Below, piece after piece: positions 28,101 through 37,311 of a stretch of DNA of 64,000 nt. Position 1 is the first letter of the stretch. Each line of letters begins with the position of its first letter. Under the pieces are notes generated by a model. The model did not search any database. It had not been told where the DNA came from and saw only the letters and a program-made list of their open reading frames with translations. The translations under genes were made by a program, and so were the position numbers. The stretch comes from Deltaproteobacteria bacterium (GTDB lineage Bacteria > Myxococcota_C > UBA6777): assembly GCA_006226375.1 (NCBI GenBank), contig SBHC01000079.1, positions 124,001 to 188,000 of the forward strand. Reading direction: 5' to 3'.

Positions 28101-29357
28101 ATGTTGAGTCGCTTTGCCTGGTCAATGGCCCTGCGCCACATGCGCTACAACATCGGTCAAACCCTGCTTACTGTGAGTATTGTTGCGATCAGCGTGATCT
28201 TGCTGATCTTGCTCAACACGTTGACCCATGGAATCCAGAGCCGCATTCTCGGCGCGATCACGGAGTCGATGGCGCATATCACCATCAAGTCACCGGAAGT
28301 GTATCCCCACACCCCTTGGAAGCTCCCCAACAACAAAGCTTCCAAGAAGCTATACGTTGGGGATGTTATCACACAGTCACAGAAGCAGCGAAAGCTCGAC
28401 GACTGGTCTCGATGGATCCCGCGAATCCGGAAGTTCGACCCCTCGATACTCGCGGTTTCGCCCTCTGTTGAATCACAAGCTATCTTGTACCGGGGAGTGC
28501 GGCCCAAGTCGCTGACCATCTTGGGAGTTCGCCCCAAGGTTCACGACAAAGTCTCATCGATTCAACCCAAGATGTTGGAAGGTAGCTTTCATAGGATGCA
28601 GAGCGGGCAGATTGTGGTGGGAAAAACCATCGCAGACGATCTCGCCCTTCGTGTAGGAGACAAACTTCGGCTGGTCGCATCCGATGGCAACACCTCAAGC
28701 TTTACGCTCTCTGGAATCTTTCGCACAGGCCTCCGGCAGATGGACAGTTCGGTGGGTTTTGTGACTCTTCGTGACGCCCAGTCCTTGTTTGGAATGGGGA
28801 CCTCCATCACCACAATCTCCATCAAGTTGTCCAAGATCTTTCAGGCCAACGTCGTGGCCGATCGGATGCAATACAGGGTACCGTATGAAGTTAGCTCCTG
28901 GATGCGCGATAACAAGAACTTTCTAACTGCCATGCAATCCCAAGAAGTTACCTTTAACCTCATTCTCTTGCTCACCACCATTGCCGCTGGATTTGCCATA
29001 GCCAGCATCCTGATCATGGCGGTTGTTAGTAAGCTTAAGGAGCTTGGTATTCTCAAAGCGATGGGAGCGACACGCAACCAGATCATCCAGATATTTACCC
29101 TGCAAGGTATTTTTACAGCTTTGTTTGGTGCTTTGGTTGGCATGCTCATCAGCGTGGGGGCCGTTCAATATTTGTTGACGATCGAAACCCGTGACGAAGC
29201 AGGCTTTGCCCAAAAAGTGTTCTCCATTGTGGAGTTGAACGCAGGGATTGTGTTAACAGCGATGGGCATCGCCGTGTTGATTGGCTTTCTCGCTGCGTTG
29301 TACCCGGCCTGGCGTGCAGCGCGAGTCAACCCCATCGATGTAATCCGAGGAGTCTAA
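28101..29357 (+). CDS. FtsX/MacB-type ABC transporter permease
   Basis: 418 residues. The ATG at 28101 fits the MacB_PCD start (FAWSMALRHMRYNIGQTLLTV); an upstream in-frame extension runs inside the adaptor gene and is rejected. Four membrane helices: one near the N-terminus, then a large periplasmic domain (about 45-280), then three FtsX-type helices (LILLLTTIAAGFAIASILIM, FTALFGALVGMLISVG, LTAMGIAVLIGFLAALYPA). The motif KLKELGILKAMGATRNQI is diagnostic of the LolCE/MacB/FtsX family. It works with the ATPase encoded two bases later and the adaptor before it. Such systems act mechanically on periplasmic or lipid-linked cargo. Confidence 0.9.
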   Translation: MLSRFAWSMALRHMRYNIGQTLLTVSIVAISVILLILLNTLTHGIQSRILGAITESMAHITIKSPEVYPHTPWKLPNNKASKKLYVGDVITQSQKQRKLDDWSRWIPRIRKFDPSILAVSPSVESQAILYRGVRPKSLTILGVRPKVHDKVSSIQPKMLEGSFHRMQSGQIVVGKTIADDLALRVGDKLRLVASDGNTSSFTLSGIFRTGLRQMDSSVGFVTLRDAQSLFGMGTSITTISIKLSKIFQANVVADRMQYRVPYEVSSWMRDNKNFLTAMQSQEVTFNLILLLTTIAAGFAIASILIMAVVSKLKELGILKAMGATRNQIIQIFTLQGIFTALFGALVGMLISVGAVQYLLTIETRDEAGFAQKVFSIVELNAGIVLTAMGIAVLIGFLAALYPAWRAARVNPIDVIRGV

Positions 29358-29358
29358 A

Positions 29359-30084
29359 ATGACAGCGTCTCCCGAACATCAGCCTGTGGTTGAGCTTCGC
29401 AACATCAACAAGGTGTTTGACACAGGCATTCGCACGCAGGTGTTGTTCGACATCAACCTCAAGATTTATCCTGGTGAATTCGTCGCTATCGTGGGGTCTT
29501 CGGGTTCAGGCAAGACCACCTTGCTAAACATCATAGGCCTGCTCGACACTCCTACGGACGGTGAGTTGCTTCTGCATGGAGAGAATGTAGCTGACATGTC
29601 CGAAGACGAACGCGCCCTCTTACGCCGCGACATGCTCGGCTTTATCTTCCAATTTCACTACCTACTTCCAGAGTTTGATGTCTTGGAGAACGCGCTGATG
29701 CCCTGCCGTCTTAAGGGCAAAACGTACGAGGACCAAAACCGGGATCGGATGGTTGAGTTGTTGAAGCATGTGGGCCTGAGCGATCGAATCCATTACCGCC
29801 CAAGCCAGCTTTCAGGAGGTCAGCAACAGCGGGTTGCCATCCTTCGAGCGCTGGCGAACGACCCCAGGCTTATCCTGGCCGACGAACCCACCGGTAACCT
29901 CGACACCAAGAGCGGCAACACCGTCTTCTCCTTGATGCGTGACCTCAATGCAAGCACTGGGAAAGCCTTCGTTATGGTCACACACGATCGCGAGTTTGCC
30001 AAACAAGCCGACCGCATCATTGAGCTTGTGGACGGTCGAGTCAAAGACGAGGCAACAAGCGAAGAAGGGAGCCCGCAAACTTGA
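29359..30084 (+). CDS. ABC transporter ATP-binding protein (LolD/MacB class)
   Basis: 241 residues. Walker A GSSGSGKT, Q-loop FQFHYLLPEFDV, signature LSGGQQQR, Walker B LILADEPT with catalytic Glu, and H-loop VTHD are all intact. The FQFHYLLPEF stretch and overall length match the LolD/MacB family, which powers FtsX-type permeases. It starts one base after the permease stop codon, so the two are translationally linked. A cytoplasmic dimer is expected. Confidence 0.93.
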   Translation: MTASPEHQPVVELRNINKVFDTGIRTQVLFDINLKIYPGEFVAIVGSSGSGKTTLLNIIGLLDTPTDGELLLHGENVADMSEDERALLRRDMLGFIFQFHYLLPEFDVLENALMPCRLKGKTYEDQNRDRMVELLKHVGLSDRIHYRPSQLSGGQQQRVAILRALANDPRLILADEPTGNLDTKSGNTVFSLMRDLNASTGKAFVMVTHDREFAKQADRIIELVDGRVKDEATSEEGSPQT

Positions 30085-30122
30085 GCGTTTTGAGTTTCGC
30101 CTCCCCCAACAAGGAGCTTTCG

Positions 30123-30437
30123 ATGAAATTCAACAAACTGGCTCTGTTTGTGTTTCTTACTACCTTCGTTGCTTCCATTGTCTTCGCGGTCCCTTTGTAC
30201 TCCATCGTTCTTATCGACCTTATCAAAGGAACCACTGTAGACTGGTTCCTTTCCGCGATCATTGCCACGTGTTTTTTCACAACATTTGCGAGCTGTTTCT
30301 ATTCGTTGGTTGTCCTTGTTCGCGAAACATCCAAACAAGCGAAGTACACCAACCTCATTCTCATCGCCGTGCTGGTCATCACTTATATTGTTGTGGGAGC
30401 GTATGGTTTTTTTCTATACTTAGGCTCGAAATACTGA
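30123..30437 (+). CDS. Small membrane protein at end of ABC operon
   Basis: 104 residues from ATG 30123, with AGGAG 7 bases upstream; a TTG start at 30081 would overlap the ATPase gene and has no ribosome site. Three hydrophobic helices (LALFVFLTTFVASIVFAV, FLSAIIATCFFTTFASCFY, NLILIAVLVITYIVVGAYGF). No known family recognised. Position suggests it belongs to the transporter transcript. Confidence 0.6.
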   Translation: MKFNKLALFVFLTTFVASIVFAVPLYSIVLIDLIKGTTVDWFLSAIIATCFFTTFASCFYSLVVLVRETSKQAKYTNLILIAVLVITYIVVGAYGFFLYLGSKY

Positions 30438-30518
30438 AGCCTGGCTCAAGTGCCCCTACGATAACGTCCTTCACGAAAGCGTCATGGCGCGAGAGTGAAA
30501 ACCAAAGGAGTGCGACAC

Positions 30519-31907
30519 ATGAAGTTAACCTTTCTTGGTGGAGCTGGAGGAGTAACAGGCTCAAAGACGGTCCTGGAAGTAGGGAAAGAAAGCTACCTTA
30601 TTGACTATGGCTTGTTTCAGGGGGGCTCTGCAGAGAGAGAACGAAACTGGCGGGACTTTCCGGGTGCAAGTCGGATCTCTGCGGTGTTTTTGACCCATGC
30701 CCACATCGACCACTCTGGATTGCTGCCCCGGCTCTGGAAAGATGGCTTTCGGGGTAAGATTTACTGCTCGGAAGAAACCTACAAGCTTTGCCAAATCTTG
30801 TTATCCGATTCCGCCAAGATCCACGAAGAAGACGCAGCCTACGCCAACAAGAAACAATACTCTCGGCACAAACCGGCGCTCCCCCTCTACACGCAGGAGG
30901 ATGCCAAAGAGGTCTTGGAGTTGTTTGTTCCCGTCCCCTTTGAGACACCCACACGGATCTCTGAGAAGGTGAACATCACCCTGTATTGGGCCGGTCATAT
31001 ACTCGGCTCTAGCTTTATTCGGGTGGCCTGCAAAAACGAAGCTGGCGAAGAGAAGGTCATCGTGTTTTCGGGAGACCTTGGGCACAAACGAAACATTCTC
31101 TTGGCACCGCCAGCCCCTCTTTGTGAAGCCGACTTTCTTGTCCTGGAGTCAACGTACGGAGGCCGGTTGCACCCCCGCATCCCGGCGAAGGAAGTCCTCG
31201 GGCTCTACCTCAACACGATCCTTCGACGTTCCGGTGTTGCCGTTGTTCCCGCATTCTCTGTGGGTCGCACCCAAGATGTCTTGTACCTGGTCAAGCTGTT
31301 GATGGACGAGGGAACGATCCCGCGAGTTCCCGTCATCCTTGACAGCCCTCTCTCAAGGAAAGCCAACGCCATCTTTAATGAGTGTTTCCAGACAGGCCAT
31401 ATCAAAGAGGACGTGCGGAAGCAGGGCAACATCTATCCCAACACATTGAGGGAAATAGAGACAGTCATTGAATCCAGGCAGGTCAACAGCATCAAAGAGC
31501 CCATGATATTGATCAGCGCGTCTGGGATGCTGGACGGCGGTCGTGTGGTTCACCACGTCAAGAACCGCGTGGTGAACAAAAGCGATGGGATCATCCTGGT
31601 GGGTTACCAGCCAGAAGGCACGAAGGGACGCCTGTTGCTTGATGGCATCTCGACGCTCCGCATGCACAAAGAAGAATTCCCCGTAAAAGCAAGCATCTTC
31701 CACGTGAATGGATTGTCAGCCCACGCCGACTACCTGGACATCATCGAGTGGCTACAAGAGTCGGACGTTCATCCCAAGCTTGTGATGATTAACCACGGCG
31801 AAGAACAAGGCGCCAAGCACCTAAAAACACTGCTTGAGTCTCAGCTTGACTGGGAAGCCACCATCGCAGACTTCGGTGAAGAGTTCCACCTGGACCACTT
31901 CGGCTGA
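30519..31907 (+). CDS. Metallo-beta-lactamase/beta-CASP (CPSF-like) nuclease family protein
   Basis: 462 residues from ATG 30519, with AAAGGAG upstream. Metal-binding HAHIDHSG and GHILGSS, then the beta-CASP segment (about 190-390) and the C-terminal RMKL-type/HAD part (SGMLDGGRVVHH, VNGLSAHADY, VMINHGE). This is the bacterial homologue of the CPSF73/Int11 and YsxC-associated exonuclease group, which cleaves or trims RNA. All motif His/Asp residues appear present, so an active zinc nuclease in the cytoplasm is likely. It stands alone, downstream of the ABC operon. Confidence 0.9.
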   Translation: MKLTFLGGAGGVTGSKTVLEVGKESYLIDYGLFQGGSAERERNWRDFPGASRISAVFLTHAHIDHSGLLPRLWKDGFRGKIYCSEETYKLCQILLSDSAKIHEEDAAYANKKQYSRHKPALPLYTQEDAKEVLELFVPVPFETPTRISEKVNITLYWAGHILGSSFIRVACKNEAGEEKVIVFSGDLGHKRNILLAPPAPLCEADFLVLESTYGGRLHPRIPAKEVLGLYLNTILRRSGVAVVPAFSVGRTQDVLYLVKLLMDEGTIPRVPVILDSPLSRKANAIFNECFQTGHIKEDVRKQGNIYPNTLREIETVIESRQVNSIKEPMILISASGMLDGGRVVHHVKNRVVNKSDGIILVGYQPEGTKGRLLLDGISTLRMHKEEFPVKASIFHVNGLSAHADYLDIIEWLQESDVHPKLVMINHGEEQGAKHLKTLLESQLDWEATIADFGEEFHLDHFG

Positions 31908-32238
31908 ACCCGCCCATTCTCACCAGAACAGCTTCCCACCAACGATCCGGGTCAGGTGGGATGAATACCTATTGATACGCAATGGCCTTCGCACATGTGA
32001 TGGCGCGGGGGCACTGAAGTACCCACGCGACCCATGTGATACAGGCAAGGGATAAGTACCCACATTCGTGGGCACTCCAACACTGCAAACGATGATACTG
32101 TTCCTCTTTCCGTGAAACTCCAACCAACATGCGGTAGATATGCCTGGTCGCTTCTGTGAAATATGCGGAGACTCCAACAGCCCAAAGAACCAACTCCCGA
32201 CGATCACACCCATCCGGGTCGTCACAAGCCTGCTTCCG
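31908..32238. other. Convergent intergenic region without a clear gene
   Basis: The MBL gene and the transporter gene converge on it. A weak hairpin CCCAC-attc-GTGGG (near 32058-32073) is the only structure seen and lacks a T run. Short frames on the minus strand have no ribosome site or recognisable product. Confidence 0.35.
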
Positions 32239-33984
32239 TTATACCTTGGATGCCTCTTCAAGAACCGAAAGCTGACTCCGAGCGATCCGACGATTAAAGT
32301 AGTGAAGTTGCTTAAGCAGTTCGAGGGTCTGGATCTCCAAAAAGGCGGGAGAGTCGTGCACCTCTGTCTGCTCTCTCATCTCTTCCAGGCTTTGGACTGC
32401 TGCCTCTTGCGCGTAGGTATCAATCTGATTTCGAAGGTTGAGAGCTTGTTGTGCAGCTTCAGGATCCCGGCTCACCACCGCACGCAATGTCAAAAGCGTA
32501 GAGACCTCCAGCCGCTCTTGGATCTCGTGGAACATCCATGAGTTGTCCCTCTTGTATTTGTGGTGGAGTCTCGCTGCGCCCTCCCAATCCAGTTGCAGGA
32601 AGTCTTGGGTGATTCGGGTCGCCATGTTTTGGTAGGCGTTGATGACTCGAAGCAAGGAGAGATACTCTTGGGTTTGCGCCACAGACATCGTGTGGTGTCC
32701 CAGTTGAGTAAGCCATGTGCTCATGTTCTGGTGCAAGTAGCCCAGCCTGCCCCCAAGCCTTCGGATTTTTTCAATGGTTGATGACGGTCGATCCCCATGC
32801 AGTTCAGGGAGTAACTGCAGAAGGGATATCAAACGCAACCCAAACCGGCTTATTTCCTGGCGCGTCATCTCCAAGGCAAGGCCCGTGTCGGAGAGGCTAG
32901 CGGACGTCATAAAACGAAGCTCATCGCTTTCTTCCATCTCTTCCTTGGAAGCAGGTACGAGCTTCATCGCCAACCACGCAAACCATTGTGTGACTCCAAT
33001 GAACAGGAAAGCACACGTAAGATTGAAGATCGTATGAGCGTTGGCAATTTGCCTGGGAGCCTCGTAAGCGACGCGCTCCAATCCATTCAGATGGGGAGCC
33101 TGTGGAGAGAACTTGGCAACGAGTTGAGCAAAAGGGGTAAGAAAAGGCAAAAACAGCAACACCCCAATCACGTTAAATGCGACATGAACCACAGCAACCT
33201 GTCGGGTTTCTGCGTTTTGCTTCACGCTCGCCAAGACAGCAGTGACGCAGGTGCCAATGTTGGCTCCCAGCGCGATCGCAAGGCCACCTTTGAGATCCAA
33301 GAGGCCCTGAGTAGCCAAAGCAATGATCACCCCCACCGTCGCAGAGCTACTTTGAACCAGCGCAGTAAAGAGCGCCCCCACCAAGATCCCCAGCCAGGCG
33401 TAATGCATCTGTGCCATCCACTTGAGGAACAGAGGCGAGCTTTGCAACGGCTTCATCGCCTGACTCATCAACTCCATACCCAAAAACAGCAACCCGAGCC
33501 CCAGAACAGCTTCCCCCCATCGACGCATTTTTTGCGTAGGGTTCCAATTCGAACCGATCCATCCAAGAGCCACAAAAAGCAACGTGTACTGGGCGAGCTT
33601 AAAGGCCGCAAGCTGGCCAGTGATCGTCGTTCCAACATTGCTTCCCATGACCACAGCCACACTTTGCTGCATCGTGAGAAGTCCTGCGCTCACGAAGCCC
33701 ACCAACAACACCGTGGTGATCGAGCTACTTTGGGTCACTCCCGTCACCACCGTGCCTGTAAAGAGGCCAGCCCATCGATTCTGGGTCATACGCTGAAGGA
33801 CAGAACGTAGCTTCTCCCCGGCAGAAGACTTAAGGGCTTCGGACATTTTCTCCAGGCCATACAAGAACAGAGCAAGCCCACCCAGCAAGCCAATCACCAG
33901 AAGAAACCAATGGGTCGAGCTTGTTTGGGCAGCCACAGAAGCCAAGATGGGAGATGGAAGTTCCAACAAAAACGGAAGCAACAC
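32239..33984 (-). CDS. Na+/phosphate cotransporter family protein with PhoU-like tail
   Basis: 581 residues from a GTG at 33984 (an adjacent TTG is possible), with GAGGA just upstream. The membrane half (about 20-340) has the two inverted family motifs GVTQSSSITT and ALVQSSSATV, each followed by a GSNVGTT / GANIGTC loop, as in NptA/NPT2-type Na/Pi cotransporters. The C-terminal 200 residues are helical and PhoU-like (LEMTRQEISRFGLRLISLL). Likely an inner-membrane phosphate carrier or exporter; substrate not proved by sequence. No pho genes adjoin it. Confidence 0.88.
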   Translation of the reverse strand: MLLPFLLELPSPILASVAAQTSSTHWFLLVIGLLGGLALFLYGLEKMSEALKSSAGEKLRSVLQRMTQNRWAGLFTGTVVTGVTQSSSITTVLLVGFVSAGLLTMQQSVAVVMGSNVGTTITGQLAAFKLAQYTLLFVALGWIGSNWNPTQKMRRWGEAVLGLGLLFLGMELMSQAMKPLQSSPLFLKWMAQMHYAWLGILVGALFTALVQSSSATVGVIIALATQGLLDLKGGLAIALGANIGTCVTAVLASVKQNAETRQVAVVHVAFNVIGVLLFLPFLTPFAQLVAKFSPQAPHLNGLERVAYEAPRQIANAHTIFNLTCAFLFIGVTQWFAWLAMKLVPASKEEMEESDELRFMTSASLSDTGLALEMTRQEISRFGLRLISLLQLLPELHGDRPSSTIEKIRRLGGRLGYLHQNMSTWLTQLGHHTMSVAQTQEYLSLLRVINAYQNMATRITQDFLQLDWEGAARLHHKYKRDNSWMFHEIQERLEVSTLLTLRAVVSRDPEAAQQALNLRNQIDTYAQEAAVQSLEEMREQTEVHDSPAFLEIQTLELLKQLHYFNRRIARSQLSVLEEASKV

Positions 33985-34340
33985 AGTCCTCTTCGTTTTC
34001 TAACTCTTCAAAGATGGAGAGTAGGAAGCCGGCGGCTCAGAGAGGAGGAATTCCTGAGGTACCGATGGATTGAGAAGCCAGCGAATATACGTACCAGCGC
34101 TTTCCTTGTCAAAAGGCAAAACCGAAGAACAGCACGCCAAAGAAACCCACCCAAAACATAACGCTGCAAGCCAACATCATGCTTGGATGACTCCCTTGTT
34201 CAGTTGGGGTCGTAGAATGGAGAGAGATGAGATAGAATGGAAGGGACAAAAAGCAACCGATGCACCAGAGACAAACAGGAGGAGCTTGTGTCCACAGTTG
34301 GCCGAAATGAACCTTGCCCTTGCGGAAAGGAAGGCAAAAC
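33985..34340. other. Divergent intergenic region with a TAGAATGG direct repeat
   Basis: No convincing gene. TAGAATGG occurs at 34213-34220 and 34233-34240, exactly 20 bases apart in direct orientation. This could be a paired activator site or twin -10-like boxes for the downstream gene. No matching -35 box is obvious. Confidence 0.35.
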
Positions 34341-34799
34341 ATGAGCATTCAAGGCCAATGCCACTGCCGAAACATCTCCTACCAATTGGAATGGCCCCAC
34401 AACCTTGACGTGATTCCCTGCCGCGCGTGCAGTTGCAGCTTCTGTACCGTTCATGGAGCTTCGTACACGTCACATCCCAAGGCCAGTCTTAGCGTAGGCA
34501 TCCGGGTTGCAGAGGAGCACTCCATCTACCGCTTTGGAACGGAAACGGCCGACTTTCATGTATGTTCCAGATGTGGCTGCGTGCCCTTTGTGACCTGTGA
34601 GATCGATGGCCAAGTCTACGCCGTGGTGAACACCAAGACCTTTGGCTCCATCGAGAACTACCCACTCGAAGAATCCACCGCCGACTTCGGGAACGAGGAT
34701 GTTTCGGTCCGCCTGGCACGACGCAAGAAGTTCTGGATTCCCAACGTGAGCATCGATATCCCAACCCAACCAAGCGCTCCCCCTCGCACAGTTGAGTAA
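34341..34799 (+). CDS. GFA/Mss4-fold zinc-binding protein
   Basis: 152 residues from ATG 34341, with AGGAAGG upstream. Cys ligands of the GFA (formaldehyde-activating) family are visible: GQCHCRNISY, PCRACSCSFCTVHG and CSRCGC. The founding enzyme joins glutathione and formaldehyde, but most bacterial relatives are uncharacterised and many have other roles. The rest is the usual compact beta fold. Beyond zinc binding, function is uncertain. Confidence 0.8.
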   Translation: MSIQGQCHCRNISYQLEWPHNLDVIPCRACSCSFCTVHGASYTSHPKASLSVGIRVAEEHSIYRFGTETADFHVCSRCGCVPFVTCEIDGQVYAVVNTKTFGSIENYPLEESTADFGNEDVSVRLARRKKFWIPNVSIDIPTQPSAPPRTVE

Positions 34800-35114
34800 G
34801 AGGCAAGCGTCCTCACCCCCTCGGGTGCGGACGTAGATAGTTGGTAAGTAGCTATCATGAACCTCACCCCTATTCGCTATGCTCATTTTCCCCTCTCCAA
34901 GTTGGACCATCTGAATGTGTCTAAATGTTGAAGGGTGAGGTCCGAAAAGGCATGACTTACAACAAGGTAAACGTTCTACCCATAGGATTGAATCACACCC
35001 CATCCTCTCCCTAGTCCACGGGCATAGTTTGTTCATGGATCATGTTTGTTCTCCCAGAAGGACCGTTCGAAATAGCTTTGCTTCCGTAATGAACAACGCA
35101 GAGGGGGACAAACC
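34800..35114. other. Intergenic region with a 9-bp inverted repeat
   Basis: No gene seen. ACCTCACCC (34861-34869) and its exact complement GGGTGAGGT (34933-34941) face each other across 63 bases. It could fold into a stem in RNA or mark paired binding sites. There is no T run, so a terminator is unlikely. Confidence 0.35.
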
Positions 35115-35480
35115 ATGAACCTTATGATCAAAGGCTCACTGATTCTCAACATTCTTGTTTTGGTGCCCGTGTGTACGGGGCTGTTAAGCAACAGTAACTG
35201 GATACAGCGCGGTCTGGGTGAAGCCACGCCTGCGCGAGGCATACTGCTTTCCATCTACATGACGATTATGATAGCGTCCGCCGTCCTTCTCTATTTTCAT
35301 GACCCAAAGCTAATCTCACTTCTGCTCGCGATGCAGATCGTATACAAGGTAACAACCCCTTTCACCGTGGGAACCATCCGCAACCCTGTGGTCATCAGCA
35401 ATCTGTTCATTGCAGCATTCCACCTTGTCACCCTCGTATTGATTGTCCAGAACTACGGCAACCCTCTTCTTCGGAAGTAG
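35115..35480 (+). CDS. Small four-helix membrane protein
   Basis: 121 residues, with AGAGGGGGAC upstream. Four predicted membrane helices (LILNILVLVPVCTGLL, ILLSIYMTIMIASAVLLYF, LISLLLAMQIVYKVTTPF, VVISNLFIAAFHLVTLVLIV). No family recognised with confidence. It is 31 bases before the NmrA-like gene and may share its transcript. Confidence 0.6.
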   Translation: MNLMIKGSLILNILVLVPVCTGLLSNSNWIQRGLGEATPARGILLSIYMTIMIASAVLLYFHDPKLISLLLAMQIVYKVTTPFTVGTIRNPVVISNLFIAAFHLVTLVLIVQNYGNPLLRK

Positions 35481-35511
35481 AGAAAGGTCCTGAGGGCAAG
35501 ATAGAACCTCC

Positions 35512-36372
35512 ATGAAGAACAAACTCAACACTCCCATCCTGGTCACCGGCGCCACAGGCAACCTGGGCAAAGCCTTGCTCGCGTGCTGCAAGAAAAGAAG
35601 CATCCCATGCGTTGGAGCGGTTCGAAGAATAAAAGATGACACCACCTATCCCCAAGTGCTCCTCGACTTTCAGAAGTCCGAGACCTTTGAGCCCGCCCTT
35701 GAAGGTGTACAGAGTGTGTTTTTGGTGCGTCCACCTGCGATCGCTAAGGTGACAACCACCATCAATCCATTTCTCGATGTAGCAGCCCAAACAGGCATAA
35801 AGCATGTGGTGTTTGTTTCGGTCTCAGGGGCAGAAAACAACAGCATGGTTCCTCATCACGGCATCGAGCAACACCTGCTCCATGGAACTCTACCCTATAC
35901 ATTGTTGCGTCCAGGTTTCTTTGCCCAAAACCTCGAAGGTGCGTACCGTTCCGACATTCGCGACGATGACAGAATCTACCTTCCCACGGGAAAGGCACAA
36001 GGTTCCCTCATCGACACACGCGACATCGCAGAGGCAGCCTGCAATATCCTTCAAGACCCTGAGAACCACCTGGGACAGGCGTATACGCTTACAGGACAAA
36101 GCCTTGTATCCTTCGAGGAGGTCGCAACCATCTTGTCGGAAGAATTAGAGCGAACCATTCGCTACCAACCTTGCAGTTTGTGGAGTTATTTCTGGCATGT
36201 GAAGCGACGACACAAGCTGCCGTGGATGCAGTGCGTTGTCCAGGCCCTTCTCCATGCACAGTTTGCCCGAGGTGGAGCCGCAAAGATGGACCCCAAACTA
36301 CCTGAACTGTTGGGTCACCCGCCCACGACCCTGAGGGAGTACATTCAAGACCACAAGGATCTGTGGAAGTGA
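35512..36372 (+). CDS. NmrA-like NAD(P)-binding atypical SDR protein
   Basis: 286 residues. Rossmann motif TGATGNLG at residues 12-19, then FLVRPP, VFVSVSGAEN and LLRPGFFAQN typical of the NmrA/SDR_a5 group. The catalytic Tyr-Lys pair of classical SDRs is not evident, so it may be a redox sensor or a reductase such as the QorB/azoreductase-like branch. Cytoplasmic. The preceding small membrane protein may be co-transcribed. Confidence 0.8.
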   Translation: MKNKLNTPILVTGATGNLGKALLACCKKRSIPCVGAVRRIKDDTTYPQVLLDFQKSETFEPALEGVQSVFLVRPPAIAKVTTTINPFLDVAAQTGIKHVVFVSVSGAENNSMVPHHGIEQHLLHGTLPYTLLRPGFFAQNLEGAYRSDIRDDDRIYLPTGKAQGSLIDTRDIAEAACNILQDPENHLGQAYTLTGQSLVSFEEVATILSEELERTIRYQPCSLWSYFWHVKRRHKLPWMQCVVQALLHAQFARGGAAKMDPKLPELLGHPPTTLREYIQDHKDLWK

Positions 36373-36449
36373 TGCAGGCGTGAACCCATTCTCTCGGCAT
36401 CATGGTTTGGCCTTCGCGAACGAGCTGATGTGGGGCAATCAATGAGTGC

Positions 36450-36478
36450 TTGACCCTGGCGGCACAGTTTGTCATACT
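36450..36478 (+). promoter_or_regulatory. Candidate promoter of the unknown helical protein
   Basis: TTGACC (5 of 6) at 36450-36455, 17-base spacer, CATACT (4 of 6) at 36473-36478; the ATG is 54 bases downstream with GTGAGGT as ribosome site. Confidence 0.45.
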
Positions 36479-36531
36479 TTCGACTTCAAGCAATCACAGC
36501 AATAATAAAAAACGTAGTGAGGTAAAGCAGT

Positions 36532-37311
36532 ATGTCGAAGCCCAACTCGGCCACTCCTGTAGTCATTCTTCTTAACATTTTGCGCGAAATTCCAGCCTGG
36601 TACAACGATCACAAAAAAGCATTAAGCGAAGAATTGGGTTCAGGGTTTGACGGTGCGAAACAAGCCAAAGACCTCGAAACCAAGCTCGAAAAGTCGCAAG
36701 ACAAATTCCAGCAAGAGCAAGGCGAAGACCGCGATGTAACAGACGATCGAGACGCCGCCATTGTGGAAGTACGAACACTGTATCGATCGGTCTTTTCCTC
36801 AGTGAAGCGACGAGCCAAAAAACCAGGCGCAAGCAAAAGAATGGTCTCGGACTTTCAAATTGGACAGCCTTCTCGCGTCCGAACCATCACCCAAGGGCAA
36901 TCGTTTCTGGCCAAGCTTGGTACCAAGATCCAATTGCACAAAGATGCCCTTGCAGAAGGCAAAGATCGAACAGGCTCATGGTTACAAAGTATCAAGGCAT
37001 TGGAAGCTCGATTTCAAAAGGTTTCGGCCGACCAAACAAGAGAGTCGCTTGAAACGGCACAAGCCCGCGAGTCACGCAATGAAGTTCGTGAACAAGCCAT
37101 CAACTTTGTAGACGACATGTATCTCGCAGCAGAGTCCGTCCTGGATATCTCGGAAGACCCTTTCAATGAGTTGGTCCACATCTTCGATACACAAAACCCG
37201 GAAACCCCAGCACGCTCCGTGAGCTCTGCTCCTGTGGAGACAGAAAGCTCGGAAGAGCAGAACACCAACCAAGACGGCAACCCAGGTCAGGAAGAACAAA
37301 ACAAACAATAA
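36532..37311 (+). CDS. Helical protein of unknown function
   Basis: 259 residues with a good ribosome site. No signal peptide or membrane helix. The protein is rich in Lys, Glu and Gln, with long amphipathic helices (about 30-200), probably coiled-coil. It ends in a disordered Ser/Glu/Asn/Gln-rich tail (about 215-259). I do not recognise it. The N-terminus VVILLNILREIPAWYNDHKK is the most distinctive segment. It lies near the ATPase cassette but on the other strand and 0.7 kb away, so a link is unproven. Confidence 0.55.
   Translation: MSKPNSATPVVILLNILREIPAWYNDHKKALSEELGSGFDGAKQAKDLETKLEKSQDKFQQEQGEDRDVTDDRDAAIVEVRTLYRSVFSSVKRRAKKPGASKRMVSDFQIGQPSRVRTITQGQSFLAKLGTKIQLHKDALAEGKDRTGSWLQSIKALEARFQKVSADQTRESLETAQARESRNEVREQAINFVDDMYLAAESVLDISEDPFNELVHIFDTQNPETPARSVSSAPVETESSEEQNTNQDGNPGQEEQNKQ

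Noticed and set aside
31920..32261. 113-codon minus-strand frame between the MBL and transporter genes
   Set aside because: It overlaps the transporter's end, has no ribosome site and no recognisable protein.
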